This document shows, piece after piece, positions 25,421 through 36,964 of a stretch of DNA of 64,000 nucleotides. How positions within the stretch are numbered: the first letter of the stretch is position 1; every line of letters starts with the position of its first letter. Source of the DNA: Megamerina dolium (taxonomy: Eukaryota > Arthropoda > Insecta > Diptera > Megamerinidae); NCBI GenBank assembly GCA_963854835.1, contig OY978528.1, positions 7,720,242-7,784,241 on the forward strand, written 5' to 3'. Made by a program: the position numbers and the translations under genes. Below the pieces are notes generated by a model. It ran no database searches. It was not told the DNA's origin and saw nothing but the letters and a program-made list of their open reading frames with translations.

Positions 25421-26284
25421 GCATGGAAAGAGGTCCGAAATTTCGGGTGAAAGAATTCTAAGAACATAAAATTCTGATGTTCTCGTGATAAGCTCAGTTG
25501 AAGTTGACTGCAACATATAAATACTATCATTGCTTCCGAATTATGTTATTGTCGGAATTTTTATAGAAAATATTAAATTAATGCTAATCAATACATTATT
25601 CTACACATAATATGTTGTGAATATCTTCTTAATATTAATATTAATAGATTTAAACAAAAAAGTAAATATTTTTATGATTTTATCAAAAATATAAACAAAT
25701 AAAAAAAGCAAGTATTATTTAGTTATTTACTCTTCAAGCCTCATACAAATTCCACAAAAGGCGTCATATTATTTGTACTTTCATTAAGAAATATTAAAAA
25801 AAAAAAAACATTGTAACAAAAAATTTTATCAGAACCAGATGCGTAGGTGAGGCGAGTTAAATTTAAATTAATTCAAAAATAAATATAAAAGAAAGAACAA
25901 CGATTAACAAAATAATGCCTTTTATGTAATTACGTATTAGCTACTCATCTTTTTTTATCGATCAAGGCAGGTGATTTTTTTTTTTTTTTTTTTGCTTTGT
26001 TTAATTATAAACAAAAAACATGACTCAATCGATAAGAAGAAATAATATTAATAATATTAAATAATATTAATTGTTATTGTATCTGATTAAAGTAATTTGA
26101 ACAAATTGTTATTTTTTTACGTACTATCGATTTTTGTTTTTTTTTTGTTTTTTGTAAACAACAACAAAAAAAAAAACCAAACATAATTAACACAAAAACA
26201 AGTTGTTTAATGATGTTTCACTTTAATCAGAAATTAATAATTTCGTAATAATTGAATAATACTGTATGATGTTCGAAACTATAC
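25420..26284. other. AT-rich intron 2 DNA just below exon 2 of gene A
   Basis: Poly-T/poly-A and ATT runs; no element or extra exon is seen. In gene A sense (minus strand) this is the start of intron 2. Confidence 0.5.
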
Positions 26285-26459
26285 CTGATTAAGTGCATTA
26301 AATCCTTTTCCTTTTCATTAAGCATATATTCTGGTTTTGATGCCATTTCGCAAAGCATCTTTGGCAAGCATGAATCTTTAATCGCATCTGTCAGTTGTGT
26401 CTTCATTAAATTTCGTTTCTCTTTTAATGCCACTGCTGATAATTCATCTAAGTCTGTAT
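26285..26459 (-). CDS. Gene A exon 2: basic cleavage-like site and CX5C motif
   Basis: This exon encodes residues 59-116 plus two bases of codon 117. The acceptor is a pyrimidine-rich tract ending TTTCAG|AT and the donor is ATCAG|GTATAG; the phases (1 in, 2 out) fit exons 1 and 3. Order of features: acidic DTDLDEL (59-65), KEKR (71-74) that could be a proprotein convertase site, a short amphipathic stretch, C89-LPKML-C95, then MASKP (97-101) and a Lys/Glu-rich helix-like stretch. The two cysteines five residues apart and the ASKP motif recur in exon 2 of gene B, which has the same intron phases, so the genes look paralogous. Intron 1 upstream is about 25.8 kb and full of transposons; intron 2 is about 6.6 kb. 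No stop codon or frameshift is seen. Confidence 0.75.
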
Positions 26460-26734
26460 CTGAAATAAGGAATAAAAAGAAAAAAACTTTAAGTACAATG
26501 AAATAAAATTAATATTAATATTAACATTAATAAATTTATATTCTCATTTTCCAAAGATATTCGATTTTTTATACGAACAGAGCTGAAATCACCCTGCAAC
26601 ATAGCTCTAATGGGGAAGGAGATGACGATGAATCGTATGCGGCCGTAGAGAATATTAGAAAAAAAATAGACCAGCATCAACATTTGGGGCGCTTAGATGC
26701 GCAATGGAGCAAGTAACAATTCTAACAATGCTTA

Positions 26735-26755
26735 CGAGGGCGGTCCCAGAACTAC
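26735..26755. mobile_element. 21 bp mariner terminal remnant
   Basis: CGAGGGCGGTCCCAGAACTA plus C is the exact outer end of the M1-M3 mariner family. It is preceded by TA (26733-26734), then sequence diverges at once. It is a solo end or deletion scar. Confidence 0.65.
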
Positions 26756-27286
26756 AATTTTAATTAGAGTGAATACTCTTCGAAAAATCAAAAACCGAGA
26801 AAGCCTACATACTACAGGGTTAGGCGATTGAAGTGTTATCTATTCAAGCGATCATATCTTCTTTGTGTGAAATTTTTTTTTATTGATTTAAATTATAAAA
26901 ATTGTGAAAATAATCAAAATTTTAAAATCCATTCACTGTAGTTCGATGTGGCCACCTTGTGGCCTTGACTATGATCTTCCAACGGTTAAAAAATGAGTTG
27001 CATGCTTAACGAATGTGATCTTTTTCGGTATTTTGGCCAATTCCCGAACAATGGTTTTCTTCAGCGCATCCATACTGGCATATTTTTTAATCTTCATCTT
27101 GTTCGTCAAAATGGCTCAGATGGAATGGGCCATCGCATTTGCATATGCCAAATTCGAAAGCCATTGTGTGGACGAAATTAAGTGTGGAACATGATTTCTT
27201 AATCATTCTTGGTATACACGAGCTTTATGAGTCAGTGCCGAGACTTGTTGAAATATCCATGGTCTGCGACCAAAATGTTTGCGTGA

Positions 27287-27748
27287 CCACAGCTCTAAAG
27301 CAACTTCCAAAACATGTTCCCAATAATAGGTAGGGAAGTTGAGTAGTTGTCTGTCGACGCACTTAGCTCGCACTTAGGCCCATTGTGATACCACCGGAAT
27401 TTTATCCCTTACCCGACTGGGTCCTCTTTGAGCCAACCTGAGGATTTTATAAATGACACTTTATTGTTAGTTTTATTTTCGCAACCTCTGAGACGCCACC
27501 AAGAAAAGCCGTTCCGACCACAGCTCTAAAGCAACTTCCAAAACATGTTCCCAATAATAGGTAGGGAGGTTGAGTGGTTGTCTGTCGACGCACTTAGGTC
27601 GCAATTAGGCCCATTGTGATACCACGGGAGTTTTATCACTTACCCAGCTGGGTCCTTTTTGAGCCAACCTGAGGATTTTATAAATGACACTTTGTTGTTA
27701 GTTTTATTTTCGCAACCTCTGACACGCCACTAAGAAAAGCCGTTCCGA
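27287..27748. repeat. 231 bp direct tandem duplication spanning a LINE/transposon junction
   Basis: 27287-27517 and 27518-27748 are direct repeats of exactly 231 bp each, differing at about a dozen positions. Each unit holds ~44 bp of Tc1/mariner transposase sequence followed by ~187 bp of LINE 3' end. The duplication therefore happened after the LINE inserted. Confidence 0.9.
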
Positions 27749-27906
27749 ATGCAATGAGTGTTCTCCTGCCCAGAGCCTGGCATCCGCACAAGAGATGCTC
27801 AACTGTTTTTTCGTTCTCTATATCTTGGCAGCTCCTACAGCAGTAGTTGTAAGAAGGTGCCCCTAGTCTAAACGCGTGTCTTCCAAGAAGGCAGTGTGCT
27901 GTTAAA
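27562..27906 (-). mobile_element. 3' end of a non-LTR retrotransposon nested in the Tc1/mariner element
   Basis: The minus-strand frame from 27906 to the stop at 27678 reads LTAHCLLGRHAFRLG, then C-x2-C (CRSCQD), TVEHLLCGCQALGRR. This is the C-terminal Cys/His block after the RNase H domain in I/LOA/R1-like non-LTR elements. A ~115 bp 3' UTR follows, containing the reverse complement of CATTGTGATACCAC. CAATAATA flanks it at 27554-27561 and again from about 27906, a likely target-site duplication. It is 5' truncated, as is usual for LINE insertions. Confidence 0.72.
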
Positions 27907-28599
27907 CAATAATAAGTCGCATTGACTTTGACACCTGGCTGGATGGAAACGATTGGAGAGTGTCCATCGGCGATCACAGCTGCCCATGCCATTGCTTCAG
28001 GTGGCCATTCGTAATCTCAAATTTTGGAAAGTGCGTTCAGTTAAGCAAACGCGATCATTTTGAGAGTTTTTGAACTGCTCATTAGGGACATTTTTCTAAT
28101 CAGAGAACACAATGTTCGAAAATTCGCAAACAACTCCTTTGCTTTTTCGAGTTTAACTTATTGTTGCTTTGGTGTAAGACCGTGTGTCTTTGGGAACTTG
28201 TAAGGCTATACCTTGAGCTTATTTTGGCATATGTGTCTGATGCTTCGCTGGAATATTTTCAGTTCTTTGGCCATTTGATTAACTACTACGACGTGGATTT
28301 CGATCAAGTCGAGCCTTCACTTTCCGAACTAATTCAGGTGATGTTTCTGTTATTTTTTTTTTCGTCTACCACCATAGCGTTTGGCATTGCTGGCTGTACC
28401 ATTGTAACGATTTATGGTATGATTTTTCAGCCAAATATAAGGCAATCACATTATTACGTTTGAATTCCATTTCGAATAACTTTTGTTCTACAAAACTTAG
28501 AAACAGCTGTTATTGGTATGAATTTCACATAGTTGGCAATATCAGTTTGACAGATATACCTGTGTATAGTTGGTAACACTGCAATGGCCCAACCATGTA

Positions 28600-29450
28600 A
28601 ATACACTTTCATTAAACAATTCACACTCAATAAATATAAATGAAATTATTATTGGATCATTTGTCAGTAGCTATTGTATATAATTTATGATTATTAATAA
28701 ATAAAGATTAATTATCGATTATGATTTCTTAGCAATAATTATCGATATCTTCTTCTATATACAATATGTTGTATGATGCGGTCATTTAATACAATAATCA
28801 ATATAAAAATTTAATTAATTGGTATGAGTAGCAAGCATTAATTATTAATGTATGCTTTTTGTATAAAACTTCAATAAATTTCTTCTAATATTATTTTTAT
28901 TATTTTATTTTTTTTTTCCATAGAAAATGAAAGTTTGTTAGTTTTTATATGGCTAGTTAAGTATGATGTAGAAAAAATAAACATGTTTTTAGTGAAAATG
29001 TTTGTTTCTACAAATATATAGATATGTGTGTGTGTCTAGTTTGTTTATGTGAAATATTTTTTTTTTTTGGGGTTTTTTCCATGAACGCTGATTTTCTGGT
29101 TTTATTGTTTTTGTTTGTTTTGCCAAATCTTCCATAATGAATGTATTTAATTTTCTTTATATTATATTAATTCTAAATAACATAAACATATGTACAATTC
29201 ATATATATATGTATATAGCGCCGAAAATTTGAAATGAAAACTTCTTATATAACATATCAAGTTTTCGCAAATAGATACATATATAATTTTGTGAATAATT
29301 TGCGTATTTGAAACAATGATACGTCATTTTGAATAAATACATAAATTAAGTATAGTTTTAATAATATTATTGGCATATGTTTTTTTTATTAAAGGGTGTC
29401 ACATAGTTCCACGAACGTTATAATATTTAAGTAAGTCGTATAAATATATA
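28600..29450. other. AT-rich intron 1 DNA, no feature seen
   Basis: TATATATG, GTGTGTGTC and poly-T tracts. No element is recognised. Confidence 0.5.
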
Positions 29451-29452
29451 TA

Positions 29453-30673
29453 CGAGGGCGGTCCCAGACCTACCCGACCTAACAAAGAAAGCACAACAAA
29501 TTTGGAAAATTTTTTCTTTATTTCTCAACATAATCTCCTTTTGGTACTTTGTACACTTTTTCCAGCGGTATTTTATAGCTTCGATATCCCCGGCTGATTA
29601 AAATAGCCATCTACCGCAGAGTCCATCTCTTCATTGTTTGCAAATCTTCTACCACCAAGCCATTTTTTCATATTTGGAAATAGGAAATAATACGAAAGAG
29701 CTAAATCTGACAAATAAAGTGCGTGCTGAAGCAATTCAAGCTTTAATTCATTGATTTTGGCCATCGCAATAGCGGATGTGTGAACTGGTGCACTGGTGTC
29801 TTGATGAAACACTTTCTTTTTCCCCAAAAGCATAATACTTTTTGAAGATAATCAATATAAATTATCCCACGTACAACCCAAAAAACAGAAGCCATAACCT
29901 TGCTTGCAGATGGAACTGTCTTCGCCTTCTTTGGACACGATTCTCCCCATACAGTCCACTGTTTTGACTACTTCTTTGTCTCAGGTGTGAAGTGGTGGAC
30001 CCATGTCTCATCCATGGTTACGAATCAATGCAAAAACTCGGCTTTATTACTGTGAAACATTGCCAAACACTCTATAGGAATATCTTCAGAACGTTGTTTT
30101 GGTTCTATGGTGAGCAAACGCGGCACCCATCTTGCACACAGCTTTTTCATATCACAAATTTTCGGCCAATATACGATGTATAGCACTTTTTGAAATGCCT
30201 GTAATTTCACTTAGCTCACACACCTTCAGCCGGCGATCATCCAATAGCATTTTGTAGATTTTCTTAACCATTTCCGGCGCGGCCACCTCAATTAGTCGAC
30301 CACTACGGTGTTCGTCTTGGCAGCTCGTACAACCTCGTTTAAACTCTGCCACCCAATATTTTACAGTCGTAAACGAAGGAGCAGACTCCCTCAGAGTAGA
30401 ATCTAGTTCGGCTTTAATATTCGTTGGACTGTGAGACCTTTCAAATGAAAATATTGAATTACATAATGGTGACCAATTTTTTCCATGTTTACAAATTCAA
30501 TAAGGTCGTTAATTCGATGGCTCAAAAAAAAAAAATAATACTAAACAACGTGGCGCCTTGAAACTTAAAACATATGTTTTATAAGGTTGCCACTTTTCAC
30601 CAAAGTAGTTTTTTTTTTTCAAACTACTGCCACCTTCTATATGTCAGGTCGGGTAGTTCTGGGACCGCCCTCG
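29453..30673 (-). mobile_element. mariner copy M2 with both terminal inverted repeats
   Basis: Left end CGAGGGCGGTCCCAGACCTA and right end TAGTTCTGGGACCGCCCTCG are inverted repeats. TA precedes the left end (29451-29452); the right flank is AA, a decayed target site. At ~1.22 kb it is nearly full length for mariner. Confidence 0.88.
29573..30490 (-). pseudogene. Broken mariner transposase in M2
   Basis: Read on the minus strand. Near 30480-30410: VIQYF and IKAELDSTL. At 30352-30152: VAEFKRGCTSCQDEHRSGR, DDRRLKVCELSEITGIS (helix-turn-helix). At 30210-30025: MKKLCARWVPRLLTIE, IECLAMFHSNKAEFL. At 29833-29573: KKKVFHQD-TSAPVHTS (second Asp, with one extra residue) and DLALSYYFLFPNMKKWLGG. The third catalytic Asp (SDYF in relatives) is Tyr here. 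Frame breaks separate the segments, so the copy is inactive. Confidence 0.83.
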
Positions 30674-30674
30674 A

Positions 30675-32550
30675 AAATCGGATGTAATTCTTTTTTTTTT
30701 CATTGCTATCATTTCAACCTTAGAATTATGAATGGAAAATCATTTTTATTTTTCAAATCATCGTACAATTTTCCATAATTTCAAGATATCATCTGTCAAA
30801 CGTGACATCCATCGAATGGTAATGACAGATGTTATTTAAAAAAAAATTGGTTATGTCGCTTCAGCACACCCTTTACGAATTAAATTTATTCCAAATGACG
30901 TATGATCAAATATTTTGATCATCTCATGTATCGACGAAAACGAGAAATGTATCTACTATGTACATATGTGAAGAAGATTTATTGCAAATTATTGTATTTT
31001 ATTTAATTAACCAAGCACAAATGTTCTATGTAAATAGCAAATTATTTTAATCGATGAAATACAAGATTTTTTAGTTCGTAAAAAAATAGGAATTTATTTG
31101 AAGTGTTTAAATTATGCAATAAGCTATGCCAAAGTATTAAAATAATTATTTGAAAAAAAAAGGCAAATCAACTTAAAGCATTCTAATCCATACAGGTCTT
31201 GATATTCCTTTCGATTAATGTGAAATGCACATAAGTGATGAAAAAAATATTATTTTATTCTTAATTATACTTATTAATTTATGAATAAATTATAGTTGCA
31301 AAAAAAAAAAATTCACAATTTTTGGCAACAAAAAGATTGAATTTCAAATAAAAAATAGATTGCAAATAAAACAATTAATTATATATAATATATTTTGGAT
31401 GTACACCCGTCATATTTCAATTGAAATTTTTTTTTTTTTTTAAATCAACATTTCAACATGTTATTATTAAATCTTTTTTTTATACTTAATGGATTTTATT
31501 TAATTTTTTTTTTTTTCATTTTCAAAAGGCGTCACAACAACATTAGAACACAATAGTAATACTACATAAGTATGTATTGTATATTAATTAATTATGTATG
31601 AATTTACGAGAAATATGCGCATGAGCAAACAACAAAAAAAAAAACTGATTATACACAAATATGGAAACCGGTAGCCGGTAACTGGTTTACTATTCTTCTT
31701 GCTATTCACTATAAAATAAATATAATTAATTTTGTCTGATGTCTAAAGATTTTCAAATATTTACGTTTAGGAATTTAAATTAACCATACAAAAGATGGGT
31801 TTGCTTAAAATATATGCGGGGGTTTACCATACATATTCTGATATTTGTTTGAATCCTAGCATGCAAAAAGCCCTTGATGGTATTAACTCTAGCGGAACAA
31901 ATATTGTTTACCAACAGAATAATAACAACACCTAAATTTCACTTCCTACAACTCAATGTACAATTTTTAGAGGTAATTAGGTAGAAATGCATAAGTTAAA
32001 ATTATATTGTAAACAAAAAATAAGAAGAATCCAAGAAACAGCGTGCGCAATTCAAAAGAGTCCATCAAATCTTGCCCAATGGATGCTCTAAACTTTCTCA
32101 CGCATCTATTTATGGTAGACCTTTACGATTTATGGTAGATCTTTTGGTTATTGGTTGCCTAAAATCGAAATCTGTCATTTAGACGATTAGATAATGACAT
32201 CTGATTCTGTTGCCACAACCTCTTACTTGGTCATACAATACAGACGGGTTTCCATAATAGCAGATCACTAAGACAATATTGTGTTCATCTAGGTCCTGGA
32301 AAATTAAAACATACAAGACAATGAAATATAAAGTCTCCAGCCTTAGTTGGAACACAGCAATCTTAGGCTAATCTCCTATTAACTACATTACGTATGACCA
32401 AGAGTCAAATTTCCAGCAGAAGCATCAGCGAAGTCAATAAAATTGGGCAAACCACTCTACAGATCTAAGAGCGCTACGGCTGAATTATAATTAGAAGAAA
32501 TGAAAGCAAATAATAAATAAAAATCAAAAACGAAATAGTTTATTCTCGTG
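30675..32550. other. Intron 1 DNA: AT-rich, then an unassigned stretch
   Basis: 30675-31700 is poly-A/T-rich. 31750-32520 is more complex but shows no domain, terminal repeat or splice-bounded exon I can recognise. Confidence 0.4.
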
Positions 32551-32690
32551 GTTTTTATACCCTGCATAATGCAATATGCATGGTATATTCATTTCGGTCA
32601 GATGTTTGTGTCCACTTGAAGGAATCTCCGGAGATATAGACATGGATATATATTCGTGATCAGCGTCGATTAAATTTTCGATTTAACGAT

Positions 32691-32773
32691 GTCCGTCCGT
32701 CCGTCCGTCCGTCCGTCCGTCCGTCCGTCCGTCCGTCCGTCCGTCCGTCCGTCCGTCCGTCCGTCTGTCTGTC
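32691..32773. repeat. (GTCC)n microsatellite
   Basis: About seventeen uninterrupted GTCC/CCGT tetranucleotides, then GTCTGTCTGTC. It lies inside the element with ATACCCTGCATA ends. Confidence 0.95.
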
Positions 32774-33043
32774 ACCTGGCTGGTTCGCACGATAACTTGA
32801 GTAAATATTGAGCTATTTCGATGAAATTTGGCATAAGTAATCTATGATCCAAGGGTACGGAGGGGATTGATATTGGGCATGATCGGTCAATAACCACGCC
32901 CACACCAAGCATTCAAAGCGACTAACCTCGAAATTTTCAAAATCTTTAACTTGCTATAACTCACATAATATACCACTTGGGACAACAATATTTTGCACAT
33001 AGAGTTATATTATACTACTATATAACCTCGCCAAAAGTGGGTG

Positions 33044-33990
33044 AGCCACGCCTACTTTCTAGCGTAGCTCCCATACAAAGTGTCTGTACTTCTTTTAAAT
33101 TGAAACTGCTGTAACTTCTACAATCTTCTGTTCAGAATAAGCATAATTGACACTTAGATTAACACGGCAGTCAGAAATAATATGGCAGAAAATCAATGTG
33201 CCACGCCCACTCCTTTTTGGGTCTCCCATACAAAGTTGCGGAAATTAAAAAAAATGTTACCGGTTATAACTTGCAAACTATTCAGCGTAGAATAACAAGA
33301 TTTAAGGTGTGGATTAGTATTGTACGAGCAACTAGGCTCACAGAAAATGGGCGCACCACGCCCACTGTTTATCGTAGCCCCCATACAAATTTTAAATTGA
33401 AACAGCTGTAACTTCGGCAATCTTCTGTCTAGGATAACCATAATTGACACTTAAATTAATATCGTAGTCGGAAATAATCTGGCAGAAAATCAGTGTGCCA
33501 CACCCACTCCTTCATGGGTCTCCCATACAAAGTCAAGGGAATTAAACTAAAACTTTTAAGCGCCATAACTTATAAACCATTTAGCGTAAAAGAATGAGAT
33601 TTTAGGTATGGATTAGTATTGTACGAGCAACTAGGCTCACAGAAAATGGGCGCACCACGCCCAGTGTTTATCGTAGCCCCCATACAAATTTTAAATTGAA
33701 ACAGCTGTAACTTAGGCAATCTTATGTCTACAATAACCATAATTGACACTTAAATTATTATCGTAGTCGGAAATAATCTGGCGAAAAATCAGCGTACCAC
33801 GCCCACTTCTTATTGGGGCTCCCATACAAAGTTGAGGAAATTAAACAAAAATGTTAACCACCATAACTTAGAAACTATTCAACGTAGGACACCAAATTTA
33901 AGGTGTGGATTAACATTGAAAAATTAATTGGATTTACTAGAAAGTGGTAAGCCACGCCCACTTTTTATATAGCTCCCATACTAAGCCTCG
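33044..33990. repeat. ~150 bp monomers arranged as ~298 bp dimers
   Basis: CCACGCCCAC-type landmarks occur near 33045, 33201, 33356, 33498, 33655, 33797 and 33952. Alternate monomers are more alike: the type continuing CTCCTTnnTGGGTCTCCC starts at 33201, 33498 and 33797 (spacing 297 and 299), and the type continuing TTTATCGTAGCCCCC at 33356 and 33655. This is a higher-order repeat within a mobile element. Reading frames across it are artefacts. Confidence 0.82.
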
Positions 33991-34295
33991 GAATTATCTT
34001 AAAATCCTTTTACTTCGTCAAAGTCAACCATATTTCGGGTGTAAATTAGTAGTATATGCAAAAATTGTTTCTCGAAAAGTGGAAATAAAAGAAAAGTTGG
34101 ATATTCGAGTAAACTTTTTATATATAAATCTACATATGCAGGGTATAGTTTGGTCGGCCCCAGCCGACTGTAAGGAGATTTTTTTTATCCATATTGTTTG
34201 GGAGCCCTTCTAAGGAAGATATAAGGAGGAAATATGAAATATATAGTGTCACCTTGAAGGCAATCAATTATCTACACCACTTCCAATTGTAAATG

Positions 34296-34680
34296 AGCAA
34301 TTTATTCTCACTTTAAATTGAAGTTTTCTCATTTATAATTGACTATTCTCATTTTTAATACACGTTTTCTCATTTCCAATTGACTATTCTCATTTTTAAA
34401 ATGACGATTTCTCATCTACAATTGACTATTCTCATCTTTAACTGACATTTTCTCATTTCCAATTGACTATTCTCATCTTTAATTGACATTTTCTCATTTC
34501 CAATTGACTATTCTCATCTTTAATTGACATTTTCTCATTTACAATTGACTATTCTCATTTTTAAAACGACGGTTTCTCATTTAAAATTGTTGCTTTCTGA
34601 ATTACAATTGACTATTCTGATTTTCAAATTAACATTTTCGCACTTTTATTTGAACTTTTTCTCATTTACAATTGTAAATA
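34296..34680. repeat. ~36 bp minisatellite, CTCATTTCCAATTGACTATT-like
   Basis: Units containing TTCTCATTTnCAATTGACTA alternating with TTCTCATCTTTAATTGACAT recur about ten times with small substitutions. Confidence 0.88.
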
Positions 34681-34860
34681 GAGTAGAGGTGGCCGCCCAT
34701 ATGGTGTGGTCATAGAGGATAAACATGTCCTGAGAAAATGTTTGTGGTGAAATAATTAATGGGAATGACGTATACATACATTAAGTTATTTGCAGATTTT
34801 TCATGTGTTTTTTTAGGGCTATTTTGAAGGGAAACCTTTCGTACAAGTAAATAAAGGGTT
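34680..34860 (+). repeat. Short block of the dispersed ~160 bp repeat
   Basis: GAGGTGGCCGCCCATATGG, GAGAAAATGTTTGTGGTGAA and ATTTGCAGATTTTTCATGTG correspond to modules of the block at 24 kb. About one unit. Confidence 0.45.
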
Positions 34861-35140
34861 TTGTATTAGTAGTGTGACAGCTTTAAACTTTCAACTGTGA
34901 ACTCACGCTTAAACCAATCACTGTTAATCAGCTGTTCATGTCAAAACAAAATTTTCATCATCATAAAGTACAACGAACAAGTATGAACAACGTTTGCAAA
35001 CAGTTAAAATTTACTTCCGAGTCGGTGACTGCAACTTTAAGAGCGTAAATGCCAATTTAGGATCGTGATTCTCATTTTGGTAGACAAGCAATTCATAGTC
35101 TCGTGAAGAATTGCATCCCATGCAACTTCAAAGAGTTGCC
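34860..35140 (+). pseudogene. Possible 5' remnant of a DNA-transposon gene
   Basis: From about 34978 a frame reads NNVCKQLKFTSESVTATLRA, a stop, MPI, a stop, then FGRQAIHSLVK. This vaguely resembles the N-terminal helix-turn-helix of fly Tc1/mariner-like transposases. No catalytic region or terminal repeat was found. Confidence 0.3.
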
Positions 35141-36296
35141 TGCTGAACTACCTAAAGCAAACGAAATGTATTTGATGGAGGAGTTGGTCTTAAAATGGCT
35201 CTTAATAACTGAAATTTCTTATATTTGATTTTAACTCACGTAGTAAGCACTTTAAATTTAATTAAATTATGTGATATTCATGTAAATATAATAATAATAA
35301 TAATAATAAAAATAATAAATAAAATGAAGGTAACTAGATATACTATAATATCACAATAAAAACAATTTTAATTCAGTATTTCAAAATGTGATTGCATCAA
35401 CAAAAACAAAAAATATCAAATTCAAAAGGTCAATGGCAATTTCATAAAAAAAAACACAAAAATACAAAAACATATCAAAATAATGAAATTATGTTAAAAA
35501 AAACAGAAACAACAAATAAACAAATATGCATGTCATGCGAAAAAATTTTGCAGAGAAGAATAATAAATCACATATATGTATGTACATTTATCAAAGTAAT
35601 AGTATGCGCTTTACTCGTTTTGTCATGCCTAAAAGAAATTCATTGAAAATAGCTATCAACAAGTATGCATATAAGCATATGCATATAAGTGAAAAGAGAT
35701 ATCAATGAAGGTTGACGGTACAATATAATAATTTTTTCATTGCTGTCTAAAACAAAAAAAAAAAAAAAAACAAAAACAGACAGTCATTGTTATTAAAACA
35801 TGTAAAGTTTTTTTTATAATTTTTTTATATTTTTTTTATTATTATTTTCTACTTATTTACATAATAAATCTTTTATTTTTTTGATTAAGCCATTATGCAT
35901 TTTTGTAATTTCTTTAGCTTGCACTTATTGCAGACTCATCATAACAACGTAGCTATTTGCAAACAAATTACAATGATTAAATTAATAAAAAAATTTTAAT
36001 TAGCTAATATAAAATTAAATTCAATTATCACATACTAAAAAATTGTTTGCAATTAAGCTTTAATTGAATTTTTATTATTATTATATTTTTTTTTTTTTGC
36101 ATAGATTAATTACCTGTACTTTTTCTGAATTCACTTAATTATTAATTAAATTATACTTCGGCTTTGTTATTTTATTAAATAGATGTCAAAGAAAGTTCGC
36201 TATCGGAGATCTTTAGACTCAAGTAGAAAAATGTTGCCAATTTTAAGGCCAATAGATAAGAAATTCCATCAGATGGCAAAGTTCGTCCTTCTTATA
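35140..36296. other. AT-rich intron 1 DNA, no feature seen
   Basis: (AAT)n near 35291-35320, poly-A runs and AT-rich filler. Lysine-rich frames are low complexity. Confidence 0.5.
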
Positions 36297-36300
36297 TTAA

Positions 36301-36964
36301 GGGGTTACACCACTGTAGAGAACAAAAAAAGGCATATTTCGGGAATTTTCGTAGGCCAAACAAAAGGAGATATTCAAATTCTGTAAAAAGTATTTTTTAA
36401 TGTCAACCTTGAAGTCCAAAAAAAAAAACAATTAAGTTGCGCGATTCAAAAACAAAATGGCGGCTGTGCAGCATTTCCCCGCTGATGCGTTTTTTTCACC
36501 GCGAAAAACCGAATATTTTTTGATTCCATATTACAATAGCAAGAGACGTACGTAGGGGTTTTTGGATTAATTGATTTTTCGTAAAATGGCGACCCTTTGA
36601 AGAAAAAGTTCGAAATTTCATATAAAAAATCGTCAAAAAAATTGTTTATAAATAAACCCCTACGTACGGCGCTGAAGAAAACGATTTCAAATGTATACTA
36701 AAAATTTTCAAATCAATCGGTTAAGATTTGTTCGAGTTATGTTTCCGGCCAGCTCAAAAAAAGTGGTTTCGAGAAAAACGCATTTAAAGTTTAAAGATGC
36801 TCGGAGAATACCTCAGACGTCTTGCGGCAAAACTCGAAATTCAGACACTTAGACATTTTTCCCGCCTTCCATCCGTTAGTATATTATTTTTAAGACTATT
36901 AATGACTATTTAAGATAAAAAAAAAAATTTCCATTTTTTGAAAATTCTACAGTGGTGTAACCCC
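36301..36964. mobile_element. TTAA-flanked MITE with 19 bp perfect terminal inverted repeats (piggyBac-like)
   Basis: Left GGGGTTACACCACTGTAGA (36301-36319) is perfectly inverted at 36946-36964. Both ends abut TTAA (36297-36300 and 36965-36968), the target duplication of the piggyBac superfamily. A second, internal inverted repeat, CGTACGTAGGGGTTT near 36546-36560 and its complement near 36655-36669, brackets the centre. The 664 bp contain no transposase; a frame running in from the left flank is fortuitous. Inserted in intron 1 of gene A. Confidence 0.85.

Larger units (their letters stand above)
26945..28463 (-). pseudogene. Broken Tc1/mariner transposase split by a LINE insertion
   Basis: Read on the minus strand. 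From 28463: MEFKRNNVIALYLA, later NPRRSS. Near 28115-28025: NIVFSD, then a stop where the Glu of the DEK motif belongs, then NSQNDRVCLTERTF. Near 27990-27910: DGHSPI and PGVKVNATYY. There the LINE interrupts. Beyond 27331 the protein resumes with YYWEHVLEVALELWSRKHFG, FQQVSALTHKAR (second catalytic Asp replaced by Val), MDALKKTIVRELAKIP and GGHIELQ. It has several stops and frameshifts, so it is dead. Motif style is shared with the element at 61.4 kb. Confidence 0.78.
26815..28597 (-). mobile_element. Tc1/mariner element with a LINE fragment nested inside
   Basis: Left end CAGGGTTAGGCGATTGAAGT and the reverse complement of the right end (CATGGTTGGGCCATTGCAGT) agree at most positions. Both are flanked by TA (26813-26814 and 28598-28599). 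Without the nested LINE segment and duplication the element is about 1.2 kb, usual for this superfamily. It lies in intron 1 of gene A, same strand as the gene. Confidence 0.75.
32557..34146. mobile_element. Putative non-autonomous element with 12 bp inverted ends and an internal satellite-like array
   Basis: ATACCCTGCATA (32557-32568) is perfectly inverted as TATGCAGGGTAT (34135-34146). Between them lie a GTCCGTCCGT run, a CGATGAAATTTGGCATAAGTA-like region and repeated CCACGCCCAC...CCCATACAAA modules. No protein-coding segment is recognised. Similar ATACCCTGCATA-bounded repeats are common in fly genomes (general knowledge). Confidence 0.6.

Noticed and set aside
32691..33990. CRISPR or coding repeat array
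   Set aside because: No unique spacers; frames are broken and the structure is satellite-like with dimers.
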